This document shows positions 55,301-63,173 of a stretch of DNA of 64,000 nucleotides, piece after piece. The notes beneath the pieces are model-generated. The model was not told the DNA's origin, did not search any database, and saw only the letters and a list, made by a program, of their open reading frames with translations. The stretch is from Macropodus opercularis (taxonomy: Eukaryota; Chordata; Actinopteri; Anabantiformes; Osphronemidae): the NCBI GenBank assembly GCA_030770545.1, contig CM061102.1:14376501-14440500 (forward strand), read 5' to 3'. The stretch's first letter is position 1. Every line of letters starts with the position of its first letter. The translations under genes and the position numbers were made by a program.

Positions 55301-58300
55301 ACCGTATTTGGGTCAAAGTTGCGGCATCGTGTCATGCACAGCGGGAGTGGTGGAGATGTTGTTGACGGGTGTTTGCGGAATGGCTTGCTCGGCGTGATGT
55401 TCAGTCCCTCCTGCGTGTTCGTATGTGCACAAGCCTGAAGTCATGTTACATAAGAAGAAGAGTATTACACTGCATTTCTTTCATATTTTGGCGCTTGCAT
55501 CATCCTTAACAGGAAGCTTGTCCTCGAGATAGCTGGCAACTCAAAGGAGGGGTTCCACCGGTCTGTATTCTGCTTCGTTGGAGGGACGCGGTCAGATTTT
55601 GACCTTTTAGGCACGATAACATTGTTGGATCAGACAACCCATCCCCCGTTAACCCTGGACTGGTTAAAGATCTCTAAGCTATGATTTAGGCTGCTGCTGG
55701 CACTTGGATGGCCTCCTGCTGTGACAAAGAGCTCACAGAGGAAACAGCCTTCATCCTCATCTGAGGTGGGCCAGTACGTGGAGCAGGCAATGCAGGGATG
55801 CAGATTTGACTCTAAGGGCTTCTCAGTCTTTCTCTACGTGCGCCAACATGTCAAAAAATACACATCTTTTCAGGTTCTGCTGGTTGATTTGGGTTTCTGA
55901 TGTCTCCTTTCTGTTTATATAAGTAAATGCATGACAATTTAAATAATTTTATTACATTTTTAGATTAGATGAGGCTGCTAAAAAGAAGCTGCTGCATATA
56001 TGGTCCACTGACAATATTGTAACACAACAGCTCTCTCACTTGCTGCGCAATCGAAATCACAGTGTCATGTAAGGAGAGAGAGACAGAACGTGAGACAGCC
56101 TACTATTCCCCTCTTGCCCTCAATCTGTGTTCAATGATCTCTGAATAGTCTGGAGCTCAAGGTCAGAAAAAGTGACCCACAAACCTGGTTTTAGTCTCGG
56201 TGGGTTGTGAGACAACCTTTATATCGGAAATTCATCAACGTGTACAATTCCTAACCAATAATAGTCTGTATCAGGCTCAATTTAGGTCACAAGGTCACAG
56301 AGGTTCAGTTTTGTCACTCCAGCCTGTAAGACAGAAATGTTTTATTTATTTTAGCTATTATAATAGTCTAAAACTATTTCACATGGAACATGACATAGGA
56401 CTAAATAACTCTGGAGTTATTTACAACTCGAGTGTCCTTTATTCTCTCTGTTCTCTTATTTATCTACTTATTTATCTCATTTCTCTGTGTAACAGTGCCT
56501 CCTCAGATTGTGATCCGACCGCGTGACCAGATCACAACTCCAGGTCGCACCGTAACCTTCCTCTGTGGGACCAAAGGAAATCCTCCACCTGCCGTGTTCT
56601 GGCAAAAAGAAGGCAGCCAGGTAATAAAAGCCCTGTGGCACGAGTTAAAAAACGCAGAGGCACCTTCTGGCCTCACGTAAATAAAAGTGAGTATATCATT
56701 TATAGAACGGGTCACAGCACATGAATATATCACCTAGAATGATTTGGAAGGGTTTTATATTATTTTCTGATGGTTCTGCTCTTCTGACCACAACGCGCTG
56801 TAATTATCTGATCACTGAATCATAAAGATAATAAAATATAGGTGGTGTAGTTTTAACTGGTTCCCATACCAGCCCTTGTGATGCATGTTTCAAACAGAGC
56901 CTGAATCACTGTCATGTTTCTTTACTCTCATCCTCTTATCACTTTGTGCTGTAGTCTAGTGCCAGGGTGACTCACACTCTCTCCCTCACAGACACACACA
57001 CTTACACACATTCATACATCTGATTTTCCATCATCCACACAGAGTGTTATTCACTAACACTGAGCCTACACAGGCCTGTGTGTGTGTGTGTGTGTGTGCA
57101 TGCATGCGTGTGTGTGAGAGAGAGAAATACAAGCGAACGATAAGCACTGCAGCCTGTTGGAATGCGCTGAAAGGTTTGAGGAGAGTGTGTGGGTGCCTGT
57201 AGTGTAGCTCCCTTATACAGATTAGGGGGTGGGGGTGTATTTGGTGGAGGATTCAAGAATGTGTGTGGGAGAGGAAGAACAAGAGTGGAGGAGAGAGATA
57301 AAGAGGAGGAAGCGGGAGACAGGAAAGCATGTGGGAAGCATGTTGGGAACAAGTTGTCTTTCAAGAAATATGCAGTTTTATCATAACTAAAAAAAGACCA
57401 GCATCAGGGCTACATATTGTCCTGACCCTGCGCTGCATATAAAATGAAAATCCATCTGCCACGACTGGCTGTGAGTTGTTCCAGCTGTGAATTCAGTCAT
57501 ATATTGGACTGTAAAAATCCTATTTAGTCTAAATTTTTGACTAACCCAAACCCAAGCAATGATAAAAAGTGGTTGGAGAAGGTGCCAAAAGGTTTTCCAA
57601 TAACTTCCCTGTACCTGTGAGCAAGGGTGATGAAAATAGTTGTGGTCACATCTTTTAACATTTTCATACTTTTGAATACAGATCCATCTTAAATGTTTGA
57701 ACTGGGTGTAAAACTGTTTTCATCTATTCATCTGCAGCAATTTCTTTCTTATGTGTCGGTTTCATTTCCTGTTTGCTGTGTGTTTATTGCACTTTTTTAA
57801 AGATCTGCCATTGACCTTTGTTCATGTACAATATGTGCATCTAGACTGGTGTCCTTGTCTTTTGTGTTTGTATTTAGAAGCATCCAAAAGCAGAAGCTCA
57901 TAAATGCTTTGATGCATAAGTTGAATGAGTTGCCCTTTCCCGTCAGGCAAAGAAAATCACGATCTGCTTTTAAATCCTCTCTTAAAACACATTATTTCTC
58001 TTTGCTATTTTACTCAGTTTGACTGACATTGGTTTCAATGAGTTTACTACTTAATAAAGAATTAGAGATGTCTGTATATTCATAATTAGAAAAGTAGTAG
58101 AAGTAGTGTGCTGCAAATTCATTGCAATAAAATTTGATTAAACAAATAAGTCATTATAATGTGTTATATTGGTGAAGACTAATCCACGTGACATTTTTCC
58201 TTCCCCAGATTCTGCTGTTCCCCATCCAGGAGCCGTCACAGTCGGGCCGCTTCTCCGTGTCGCTGAGCGGTGAGCTGACCATCGCAGACGTTCGAGTTGA

Positions 58301-60400
58301 AGACTCCGGCTACTACATTTGCCAGGCCATCAGCGTAGCTGGCAGCATCCTGACCAAAGCCCTGCTAGAGGTGGAAAGTGGTGAGTGTATTCCTACACAC
58401 GCACAGGAAGGTACAGTGCGCAATACACAGTGCAACATTAATATTTCTGCAGTAAATAGGTGTAAAACATGAACTTGACTGCTGATATTTTTGCTTATTG
58501 CTCATTTTTTTTGCTTGGCTTTTGCCTTTCACTGTTAAACTTGCACTGCAGCTGTTGCTCATGATTTTGACATTATGGATTTTCCCTGTTCCCATTGTTG
58601 AACAAACTTAATAAGAAATGGTCTCTGGCCTCTATGTAGGAGTGGCCAGCTAGCATCATCTGTGTTTTTTCTCTAAATCATAGCATCAATACAGGTAAAA
58701 ACAACACTAAAGCAACATGGCATTAGTGTGAGAAATGTTTCTGTAATGATAGTGATTGTGTATCATTAGAATTAGAGTGTATCCTCAGTATGCAGCAAGC
58801 TTCCCCCCCCCAATTTTACCCCCCAGTTTAATAACTAGTTCTACTGAAACGAGAAAATAACTCCCTCGGAACGTCCTCATTTAAACTAGCTGAAGAAAAA
58901 CACTCATAACATGTATGTGTTGGCAGAAGAAACATTCCTTCCTGCTACTCCACCTTTGAAAACATCTTTGAGTTGAACATTTTCAGCCTCACGATTGATC
59001 TCTCAAGATGTGCTGATTGAACCTCCTCCCCTTCCCCCCACCGCACACCCATATGAATTCCAAAAGCCTTCAAATCTGTCTCAAATTAAAATATCCTTCC
59101 TGCAAACGAGCAAACAGCAGGAGTCTTTATCTGATGTAATCAAAAGGGACAACTGGTGATAGTTCTATGCAAATAACCCTGCTGCAACATATGCTTCCCT
59201 CCCAGCATCAGTCCCATCCAGGGAGCACACAGAGATTTGGATCAGTTCTGTCTTCTCCTCAACTCTGTGTAGGTGTTACGCGTTTTTAGTTAGCCCCCAG
59301 TTATCAGATGACATCACAGTTTGCACACAAATGAGAGAATGCTGCATTTAGGAAAGCAGTTTACGTGTGTGATGGAATTAGTCCGGTCTATCTCCACTGT
59401 GCATTACACGCAACAAACGAGAAAAGAGTAGATCCCACTCGCATGCGGCACATCTTTTACCTTTACATCCACACTCAGTCTCATTCTTCACGGTACTTGG
59501 CAGGTAGTTTGTTGCCAGCATCTTGGAGAACAGTTGTTCTGTGGACTAAGGCTTAGTCAATGTCTTCTGTCCCTTCATGTAATCCAAGAGCGGCTCCACG
59601 GCATTGAGATCAGAGCTCTGTGGGGGCCTCACCATCTGTTGCCAGGACTCCCAGTCTTTTTCTTTTTTTTCTGACTCGCTTGCTGAATGTTTGAGCTTTG
59701 CTGCAGAATGAATCCAATCAGCTGTCTCCCTGATGGGATTGTGTGCTGGATAATAGTTCAAACCTTTTGCGCAGAACTCGCATGTAGTGGAAGTAAATAT
59801 ACGTTGTTTAAACAACAGACTAGCTCCAGGTTAATCTCTTAAAGGCTTCTGTCCAGGCTTCTGCTCAATATCCTATCAAGTGGCCCTTCATTCTTACGGG
59901 ACTGTATCAACATGCTCCTGCCTGGGATACATCAATTTGCATGTTGAACTGGGGCAGGGCCAGAGAGACATGGACCTGAGAGCATCCGGGAGTGGATGTT
60001 CTTTTCTAGCGACATTTTACATTTTATATGACAATCTGCACTTATCACAGGCAAACGTGTGTACGATTCGCTGCTTCTTACTATTATACTGGAAACAGGT
60101 TTTTGGTTCACCTCAACATATTGAACATAATGGTTTTGTTATGGTTTAATCCAATTCATTTTGGCAAAACCTGATTGTGATCTCGCCTCCGCAGAACCAT
60201 CAGACCGCGTCCCTCCCATCATCCGCCAGGGTCCTGCCAATCACACTTTAGCTCCAGGTTCTACTGCCCAACTGCACTGCCACATCATGGGCAACCCCAT
60301 CCCCAGCATTCAGTGGGAAAAGGACGGCCAGAGGATCCTGGGAAACGATGGGCGAATCAGCTTAATGGAAAACGGCACCTTTCAAATCACCAACCTCCAG
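20669..60400 (+). CDS. robo3: Roundabout receptor, Robo3-like, partial gene (exons 1-9, signal peptide to Ig5)
   Basis: This is the overall gene model: nine coding exons at 20669-20732, 31487-31813, 48385-48542, 49123-49243, 50098-50236, 50891-51018, 56496-56620, 58209-58380 and 60195-60400, plus an optional microexon at 52245-52259. Joined, they give 480 codons with no stop and with GT-AG boundaries throughout. The protein has a signal peptide (about 1-22) and Ig domains at about 23-130, 131-223, 224-312, 313-411 and from 412; the second half of Ig5 and everything after it is outside the window. Robo family membership is unmistakable (for example SHRMLLPSGSLFFLRIVHG in Ig1, PPRGHPEPTISW in Ig2). 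Robo3 rather than Robo1 or Robo2 is inferred from Ig3 and Ig4 details recalled from mammalian ROBO3: PVNQVVLAD, EDEGTYTC, ENSVGKAEASG, GNPPPAVFWQKEGSQ and AISVAGSILTKALLE. Robo receptors are single-pass axonal membrane proteins that read Slit cues. The paralogue call is less certain than the family call. Confidence 0.88.
24374..24396. repeat. (GAACA)n pentanucleotide run
   Basis: Four and a half consecutive GAACA units in intron 1. Confidence 0.85.
25796..25880 (+). repeat. Fish retroelement 3'-end-like repeat
   Basis: The string TTTATTGATCCCACAGTGGG followed by GAAATTCAATTGTTCCAGCAGC and GTGCAAG matches a motif I recognise from a widespread teleost dispersed repeat. The element is short and its class cannot be fixed from sequence alone. 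Confidence 0.45.
29870..29955 (-). repeat. tRNA-like fragment, probable SINE relic
   Basis: On the minus strand it reads GCAGCTCAGTCGGAAGAGCA, resembling a tRNA D-arm with box A. No intact box B follows. This is probably a decayed tRNA-derived element. Confidence 0.3.
31321..31353. repeat. (TG)n-(G)n tract
   Basis: A TG run followed by a long G run, about 135 nt upstream of the exon 2 acceptor. Confidence 0.95.
31487..31813 (+). CDS. robo3: robo3 exon 2: complete Ig1 domain
   Basis: A single 327-nt exon, phase 1 at both ends, holds the whole first Ig domain, the main Slit-binding domain of Robo proteins. It begins S-R-P-R-L-E-D-A-P-P-R. The disulphide cysteines are in N-C-K-A-E-G and Y-V-C-V-A-R-N, and the core Trp is in E-W-Y-K-D-G. 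The conserved Robo stretch SHRMLLPSGSLFFLRIVHG is intact, and R-N-A-S-L near the end is an N-glycosylation sequon. The acceptor follows a T-rich stretch ending TTTGCAG and the donor is GTAGGT. At the positions I can compare from memory the sequence looks like Robo1 and Robo2 (L in FFLRIVHG, N-C-K-A-E-G) rather than mammalian ROBO3. The open frame runs upstream into the intron to about 31414, but that part has no Robo similarity and is not coding. Confidence 0.96.
33100..33187 (+). repeat. Non-LTR retroelement tail, (TTCTA)n-ended
   Basis: A GGCAATAAAAATGTAAATTC block followed by repeated TTCTA units resembles the 3' end of fish non-LTR retrotransposons. The 5' limit is unknown and no reverse-transcriptase domain is seen. 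Confidence 0.35.
37746..37768. repeat. (TG)n microsatellite
   Basis: TG dinucleotide run in intron 2. Confidence 0.85.
38877..38908. repeat. (CAA)n-(CAG)n trinucleotide run
   Basis: About seven CAA units followed by three CAG units in intron 2. Confidence 0.9.
45082..45125. repeat. GTGTGTCA minisatellite merging into (TG)n
   Basis: Three GTGTGTCA-like units followed by an uninterrupted TG run in intron 2. Confidence 0.85.
47995..48018. repeat. (TG)n microsatellite
   Basis: TG dinucleotide run near the end of intron 2, about 370 nt before exon 3. Confidence 0.85.
48385..48542 (+). CDS. robo3: robo3 exon 3: first half of Ig2
   Basis: A 158-nt exon that enters in phase 1 and leaves in phase 0. 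Joined to exon 2 it reads I-L-R-E-D-F-R-Q, the invariant Robo link between Ig1 and Ig2, then P-S-D-V-V-V-A-A-G-E-P-A-V-M-E-C with the first Ig2 cysteine, P-P-R-G-H-P-E-P-T-I-S-W with the core Trp, and ends D-E-R-I-T. The acceptor is a C/T-rich tract ending CCCCCAG and the donor is GTAAGT. The 16.6-kb intron before it is the longest complete one in the window. Ig2 contributes to ligand binding and to packing against Ig1 in Robo structures. Confidence 0.96.
48543..49122 (+). other. robo3: robo3 intron 3 (580 nt, phase 0, inside Ig2)
   Basis: GTAAGT donor and TCATTTTCAG acceptor with a long pyrimidine-rich tract. Nothing else recognised. Confidence 0.9.
49123..49243 (+). CDS. robo3: robo3 exon 4: second half of Ig2
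   Basis: A 121-nt exon (40 codons plus one base), entering in phase 0 and leaving in phase 1. It reads I-R-G-G-K-L-M-I-S-N-T-R-K-S-D-A-G-M-Y-V-C-V-G-T-N and then M-V-G-E-K-D-S-D, giving the D-A-G-x-Y-x-C motif and second cysteine of Ig2. The acceptor TCATTTTCAG follows a pyrimidine-rich tract and the donor is GTGAGT. It lies 580 nt after exon 3, so the two halves of Ig2 are close together. The sequence is close to both Robo2 and Robo3 here and does not by itself separate the paralogues. Confidence 0.96.
49244..50097 (+). other. robo3: robo3 intron 4 (854 nt, phase 1, Ig2-Ig3 boundary)
   Basis: GTGAGT donor and AATTCCAG acceptor. A 140-codon antisense frame lies inside but has no recognisable domain, so nothing else is called. 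Confidence 0.9.
50098..50236 (+). CDS. robo3: robo3 exon 5: first half of Ig3
   Basis: A 139-nt exon, phase 1 in and phase 2 out. Joined to exon 4 it reads F-E-R-P-V-F-T-K-Q-P-V-N-Q-V-V-L-A-D-D, then F-F-C-E-V-H-G-D-P-T-P-T-V-R-W with the first Ig3 cysteine and the core Trp, ending G-E-L-P-R-G. The PVNQVVLAD segment is one of the better Robo3 signatures. The donor is GTACGA, weaker than the consensus. If the intron were retained, the frame would continue only three codons (R-Y-D) before TGA, so retention would truncate the receptor inside Ig3. Confidence 0.95.
50237..50890 (+). other. robo3: robo3 intron 5 (654 nt, phase 2, inside Ig3)
   Basis: GTACGA donor and TTGTTGCAG acceptor. The frame closes three codons in. 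No other feature seen. Confidence 0.9.
50891..51018 (+). CDS. robo3: robo3 exon 6: second half of Ig3
   Basis: A 128-nt exon, phase 2 in and phase 1 out. The split codon joins as AGA (Arg), giving G-R-F-E-I-R-S-D-G-S-L-R. The rest reads E-D-E-G-T-Y-T-C-V-S-E-N-S-V-G-K-A-E-A-S-G-T-L-Q-V-H, with the second Ig3 cysteine. This stretch is the strongest Robo3-like signature in the window. The acceptor is TTGTTGCAG and the donor is G|GTACGA, which is not strong. The next constitutive exon is 5.5 kb away, with a candidate microexon in between. Confidence 0.96.
51580..51607. repeat. (GA)n run
   Basis: GA dinucleotide run with one GCGA interruption in intron 6. Confidence 0.85.
52165..52282 (+). promoter_or_regulatory. 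YCAY (NOVA-type) splicing-motif cluster around the microexon
   Basis: Twelve YCAY tetranucleotides fall in 118 nt: nine upstream (starting at 52165, 52169, 52177, 52183, 52187, 52200, 52218, 52234 and 52239), one in the microexon (52253) and two downstream (52274, 52279). About two would be expected by chance at even base composition. NOVA proteins bind clustered YCAY in pre-mRNA. The C/T-rich tract inflates the count somewhat, so this is suggestive rather than proof. Confidence 0.5.
52245..52259 (+). CDS. robo3: Candidate alternative microexon '6b' of robo3 (15 nt)
   Basis: A long pyrimidine tract (about 52,200-52,240) ends in ATAG, followed by 15 nt (GAGGTGGCCCATTCA) and a perfect donor, GTAAGT. 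The exon is phase 1 at both ends, so it can be included or skipped without breaking the frame. Skipped, the Ig3-Ig4 join is Q-V-H-V-P-P-Q; included, it is Q-V-H-G-G-G-P-F-M-P-P-Q, adding five residues and changing V to M. A second possible acceptor (GAG) three bases downstream would give a 12-nt version. Its position, just after the sixth coding exon, matches the e6b microexon reported in mammalian Robo1 and Robo2. This is a prediction from splice signals and phase; no transcript evidence is available here. Confidence 0.7.
52301..52330 (+). repeat. (TG)n tract just downstream of the microexon
   Basis: About 15 TG units starting 41 nt after the microexon donor. In the transcript this is a UG repeat, the type of sequence bound by CELF and TDP-43 proteins, so it may affect splicing of the microexon. 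It may equally be a neutral microsatellite. Confidence 0.9.
54001..54020. repeat. (TG)n microsatellite
   Basis: Short TG run in intron 6. Confidence 0.85.
56496..56620 (+). CDS. robo3: robo3 exon 7: first half of Ig4
   Basis: A 125-nt exon, phase 1 in and phase 0 out. Joined to exon 6 it gives V-H-V-P-P-Q-I-V-I-R-P-R-D-Q, the usual Ig3-Ig4 link, then G-R-T-V-T-F-L-C-G-T-K-G-N-P-P-P-A-V-F-W-Q-K-E-G-S-Q with the first Ig4 cysteine and core Trp. GNPPPA..WQKEGSQ is shared with ROBO3 as I recall it. The acceptor is TGTGTAACAG after a T/C-rich tract and the donor is GTAATA. Where Robo1 and Robo2 have E-T-K or E-A-T after the cysteine, this protein has G-T-K. Confidence 0.96.
56621..58208 (+). other. 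robo3: robo3 intron 7 (1.59 kb, phase 0, inside Ig4)
   Basis: GTAATA donor and TTCCCCAG acceptor. It contains CA-rich DNA (about 56,990-57,020) and a (TG)n/(GA)n stretch at about 57,077-57,125. No exon recognised. Confidence 0.9.
57077..57125. repeat. (TG)n and (GA)n run
   Basis: TG run interrupted by GCATGCATGCG and ending in GAGAGAGA, in intron 7. Confidence 0.85.
58209..58380 (+). CDS. robo3: robo3 exon 8: second half of Ig4
   Basis: A 172-nt exon, phase 0 in and phase 1 out. It encodes I-L-L-F-P-I-Q-E-P-S-Q-S-G-R-F-S-V-S, then G-E-L-T-I-A-D-V and D-S-G-Y-Y-I-C-Q-A-I-S-V-A-G-S-I-L-T-K-A with the second Ig4 cysteine, ending L-L-E-V-E-S. The acceptor is TTCCCCAG and the donor is GTGAGT. 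Ig4 has been linked to dimerisation or autoinhibitory packing of Robo ectodomains, which makes the flexible Ig3-Ig4 link just before it, where the microexon would insert, a plausible control point. Confidence 0.96.
58381..60194 (+). other. robo3: robo3 intron 8 (1.81 kb, phase 1, Ig4-Ig5 boundary)
   Basis: GTGAGT donor and CTCCGCAG acceptor. It holds a minus-strand Tc1 transposase remnant at 59546-59815 and no other recognised feature. Confidence 0.9.
59546..59815 (-). mobile_element. Tc1/mariner-type transposase remnant (3' end)
   Basis: The minus-strand frame includes K-H-S-A-S, then M-V-R-P-P-Q-S-S-D-L-N-A-V-E-P-L-L-D-Y-M-K. This matches the C-terminal block of Tc1-family transposases (consensus W-P-x-Q-S-P-D-L-N-P-I-E-x-x-W-D-x-L), including the last catalytic Glu. 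The expected D-N-D-P-K-H block with the second catalytic Asp is eroded to A-K-L-K-H, and I do not recognise the upstream part of the protein or the inverted repeats. It is a dead fragment inside intron 8. Confidence 0.7.
60195..60400 (+). CDS. robo3: robo3 exon 9: first part of Ig5
   Basis: A 206-nt exon, phase 1 in and phase 0 out. It reads E-P-S-D-R-V-P-P-I-I-R-Q-G-P-A-N-H-T-L, then A-Q-L-H-C-H-I-M-G-N-P-I-P-S-I-Q-W-E-K-D-G with the first Ig5 cysteine and core Trp, ending M-E-N-G-T-F-Q-I-T-N-L-Q. N-H-T and N-G-T are N-glycosylation sequons. The acceptor is CTCCGCAG and the donor is GTAAAA. The exon carrying the second Ig5 cysteine is not found between here and position 64000, so the gene continues beyond the window. 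Confidence 0.95.
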
Positions 60401-60619
60401 GTAAAAACAAAACACTTCTGCTTTACAAATTGTAATGAAATCAGAAATGTACATCCTTTTATAGCCTTCCTGTGATTATCAGCTCTTCATTACATCACAA
60501 CACACCTTCTAGTGGAATCATTGATCCATTGTACATGTACAGTGCAACTCAGACGTGATGCAGTTCACACAGGAGCAACACATTCCTCATCATAACACAC
60601 AACAGTTGTAATTACCAGG

Positions 60620-60935
60620 AAAGAGTGAGCCACTTAAACAGAGGACATTTTTTATGGTTAACTCAAATGATGAGTTTTTATGAGAGGAGGAGAGGTGGGG
60701 AATGTAGGAAAACAGCATCAGCGAGGCATGATTGCCATGATAATGAGTGCGCGAGGCCATTAGCAGTCGTTAGTGCCGTCTTACTCCATGCTAATGAAAT
60801 CCATTCTGCCCAGAATTCCCTCCTGGGTGCGAAGCCGCACCTGAGGTCACCGCAGCCTCGGAAAGACTTGCACATTAATTGATTGTGGGTTCTTAATGAT
60901 TAACGATCGCTGAGACTTGTAATTAAATCCTTAAT
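60620..60935. promoter_or_regulatory. Candidate conserved non-coding element in intron 9
   Basis: This is a non-repetitive stretch with dense homeodomain-type cores: ATTAATTGATTG at about 60,874, TTAATGATTAACGATCG at about 60,892 and TAATTAAATCC at about 60,920. It looks more structured than the flanking intron. Conservation cannot be tested here. Confidence 0.3.
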
Positions 60936-62647
60936 ACATCAGTGTGAGTGAGGAGTGGACGATTGAGTGAGAGAGAGAGTTAGATTGTAGGAGAGGGATA
61001 GTCGAGAAAGTTGAATGTCTGCTGCATTCAAGTCATGTGGGAATAAAAAGAAATGAGTTGATGGCTCAGATAACCATGTTGGAAGCAGGCTTGCTTTGAA
61101 ACTCATTTGAAGCTGTCAAACTCTGTAGACTTTGGTTGAGTTTGATCAGATGAACAGACAACAGACTTTATTACAGTGGGGAGTTTGTTGTTGTTGTTTT
61201 TATTTTTGTTTAACAGAAACACCCAACTATGTTTATCACCTTTGATTTTAATGAGAAGTAAAAGCTTTCATTAACATTTGACATAAAATGATAATAATAA
61301 TAGTGTGATACGTTGGCTGTTGTGTCTTTATAGCAGAGACGTTTATAAACTCTCTCAACATCTATTAATGTGAACGGTCAACCAGGGCATGAAACATATT
61401 ACACTGAGCTCAATTTTTCTTTGCATGATAAGAAATAAATAAAATCAGTGCTTAACCCTGAAATAATCAATATTAATACTCCGATCTCATCTGGGCCCCT
61501 GGAGGCGGACAGATGGTCTGTTTGTTCCTTGTACCCTGGCAGTAAGGAGATGCCATTACCCTGGGATCACTGCCAGACACACACTACCGCCATCCTCACC
61601 GGTGCCAAGACATCCTGGACAGACTGGGGGGTGGGGGGGGTTGGTCTGGTGGTGGTGCTGCCATTCTGCTCAACGACTGATGTGTGTGGGTGTAGGGTGG
61701 GTGGGTAAACAAGGTAAACAACAAACAAAACAAAAGTCGGATAGATGTGAGTGGGACGACGCAAACACTGAATCAAAGCAATTACTCGTTTAATCAGGTT
61801 ACAGCAGGAAATCAAGTTCATGTGCTGACTTTAAATCCCTGTGTACTTGTGGTATAGTCCGTAATCACGTTTCCCTTCTGCACCTGCACTCAAAAACAGA
61901 TCTGACGTGATTAGCAACCTTCTGTGTGCTACTGTGCAGACGGGCGGTACCCATGTTTACTGGTTAGTTAGCAGGCGGTGACCAGATAAAAGTCGCTCTC
62001 AAGAAGGGAATCGAACAATAATACATCAGTGAATACATATCCGCAAATTTAAATTTGGAGCTCTTTTCTCCTTCCTCTCTTCCTCCCACCTCATCCATTT
62101 TTCAGCAATCTGCTTCGCGCAGAGCCCCGAGCTGCCGGCCTTGATTAATACCCAGGTGTGCCAACTGTTTACCCTATGTGCTTATTCCCCCGTCCAGCGA
62201 TCAAGCAGAGGCGCGAGGGGCTTTTTAACCTCTCAGCAGCACTTGCAGGTCAAGTCAAAGTCCCAACCTTTAGGAAGAAAATGAGCGGCAGCAAGGGGCG
62301 TCGCGCAGACCGGAGGCTCACCTGTCCTCTGTCCTGCAGGACGTTCTGACAACCCACTTAGGCTTGAGTAATTCCTCTGTCAGTGTTACTGATGAGCCAG
62401 CCCACACGTGCAGGGGAGGAGAATGGCCAAGCGCTCAGCGAGACATCAGTCATGATCGGCTCTGCTGTGCACATCCTCTGCATAATGTATAAGGTTTTCA
62501 ATGAGAGTACTATGGGTTTGCGTTCACAAAATGAGTGGAGAAGGGAGGGCCGATTGTGTTGGCGGTGGATTAGTTCTGCAAACTGATGAACTACAGCAGA
62601 CTTATTGCAAAAGAGACCAAAGAATAATTCAAGTTACCCAAAACACA

Positions 62648-62669
62648 GTGTGTGTGTGTGTGTGTGTGT
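62648..62669. repeat. (TG)n microsatellite
   Basis: TG run in intron 9. Confidence 0.85.
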
Positions 62670-63123
62670 ACACAGAGCCAGCAGCATTCCCAGATGCAGT
62701 TAACTTAAAAAAGCAAACAACTGGTGCTTTTGCCCTCCATGTACTGTAAACAGAGCAGAGGCACAAGCTCATGTTAATCCTCTCATGTAGAGTTTACATT
62801 ATAAACAAATTTCTCGCAAAACATGTTTTACTTGTCACTAAAGCCCAAGATGAGTAAAGTTGTGAAATGGATTTCTAACCATGAGGCTTTATTTATAAAT
62901 GCCACCAATAGATATACTGTAGGTAGAGAGAACAGCTCATACAGAAGTCTTAAGGGGAAATTTACGCCCTTTTGGGATATGATTGCCTCTGCATTCAAAA
63001 ATAAATAAATACCCCCCAGTGTGGAAAAAAAGCAAAGCAAAACAAAACAGCATCTCATTGTGTTGTATGCAATTCCCCAGCACATCTATCTTTTGGCTCA
63101 TGCTCCTAAACATTTAAAAGCCA

Positions 63124-63128
<5 letters not shown>

Positions 63129-63170
<42 letters not shown>
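63129..63170. repeat. (CA)n microsatellite
   Basis: About 21 uninterrupted CA units in intron 9, the longest pure dinucleotide tract in the window. Confidence 0.95.

Positions 63171-63173
<3 letters not shown>

Larger units (their letters stand above)
51019..56495 (+). other. robo3: robo3 intron 6 (5.48 kb, phase 1, Ig3-Ig4 boundary)
   Basis: GTACGA donor and TGTAACAG acceptor. It hosts the candidate microexon at 52245-52259, splitting it into 1,226 nt and 4,236 nt pieces. It also holds a (GA)n run at about 51580, (TG)n tracts at 52301 and 54001, and a non-repetitive, motif-rich patch at about 55,030-55,360. Confidence 0.88.
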
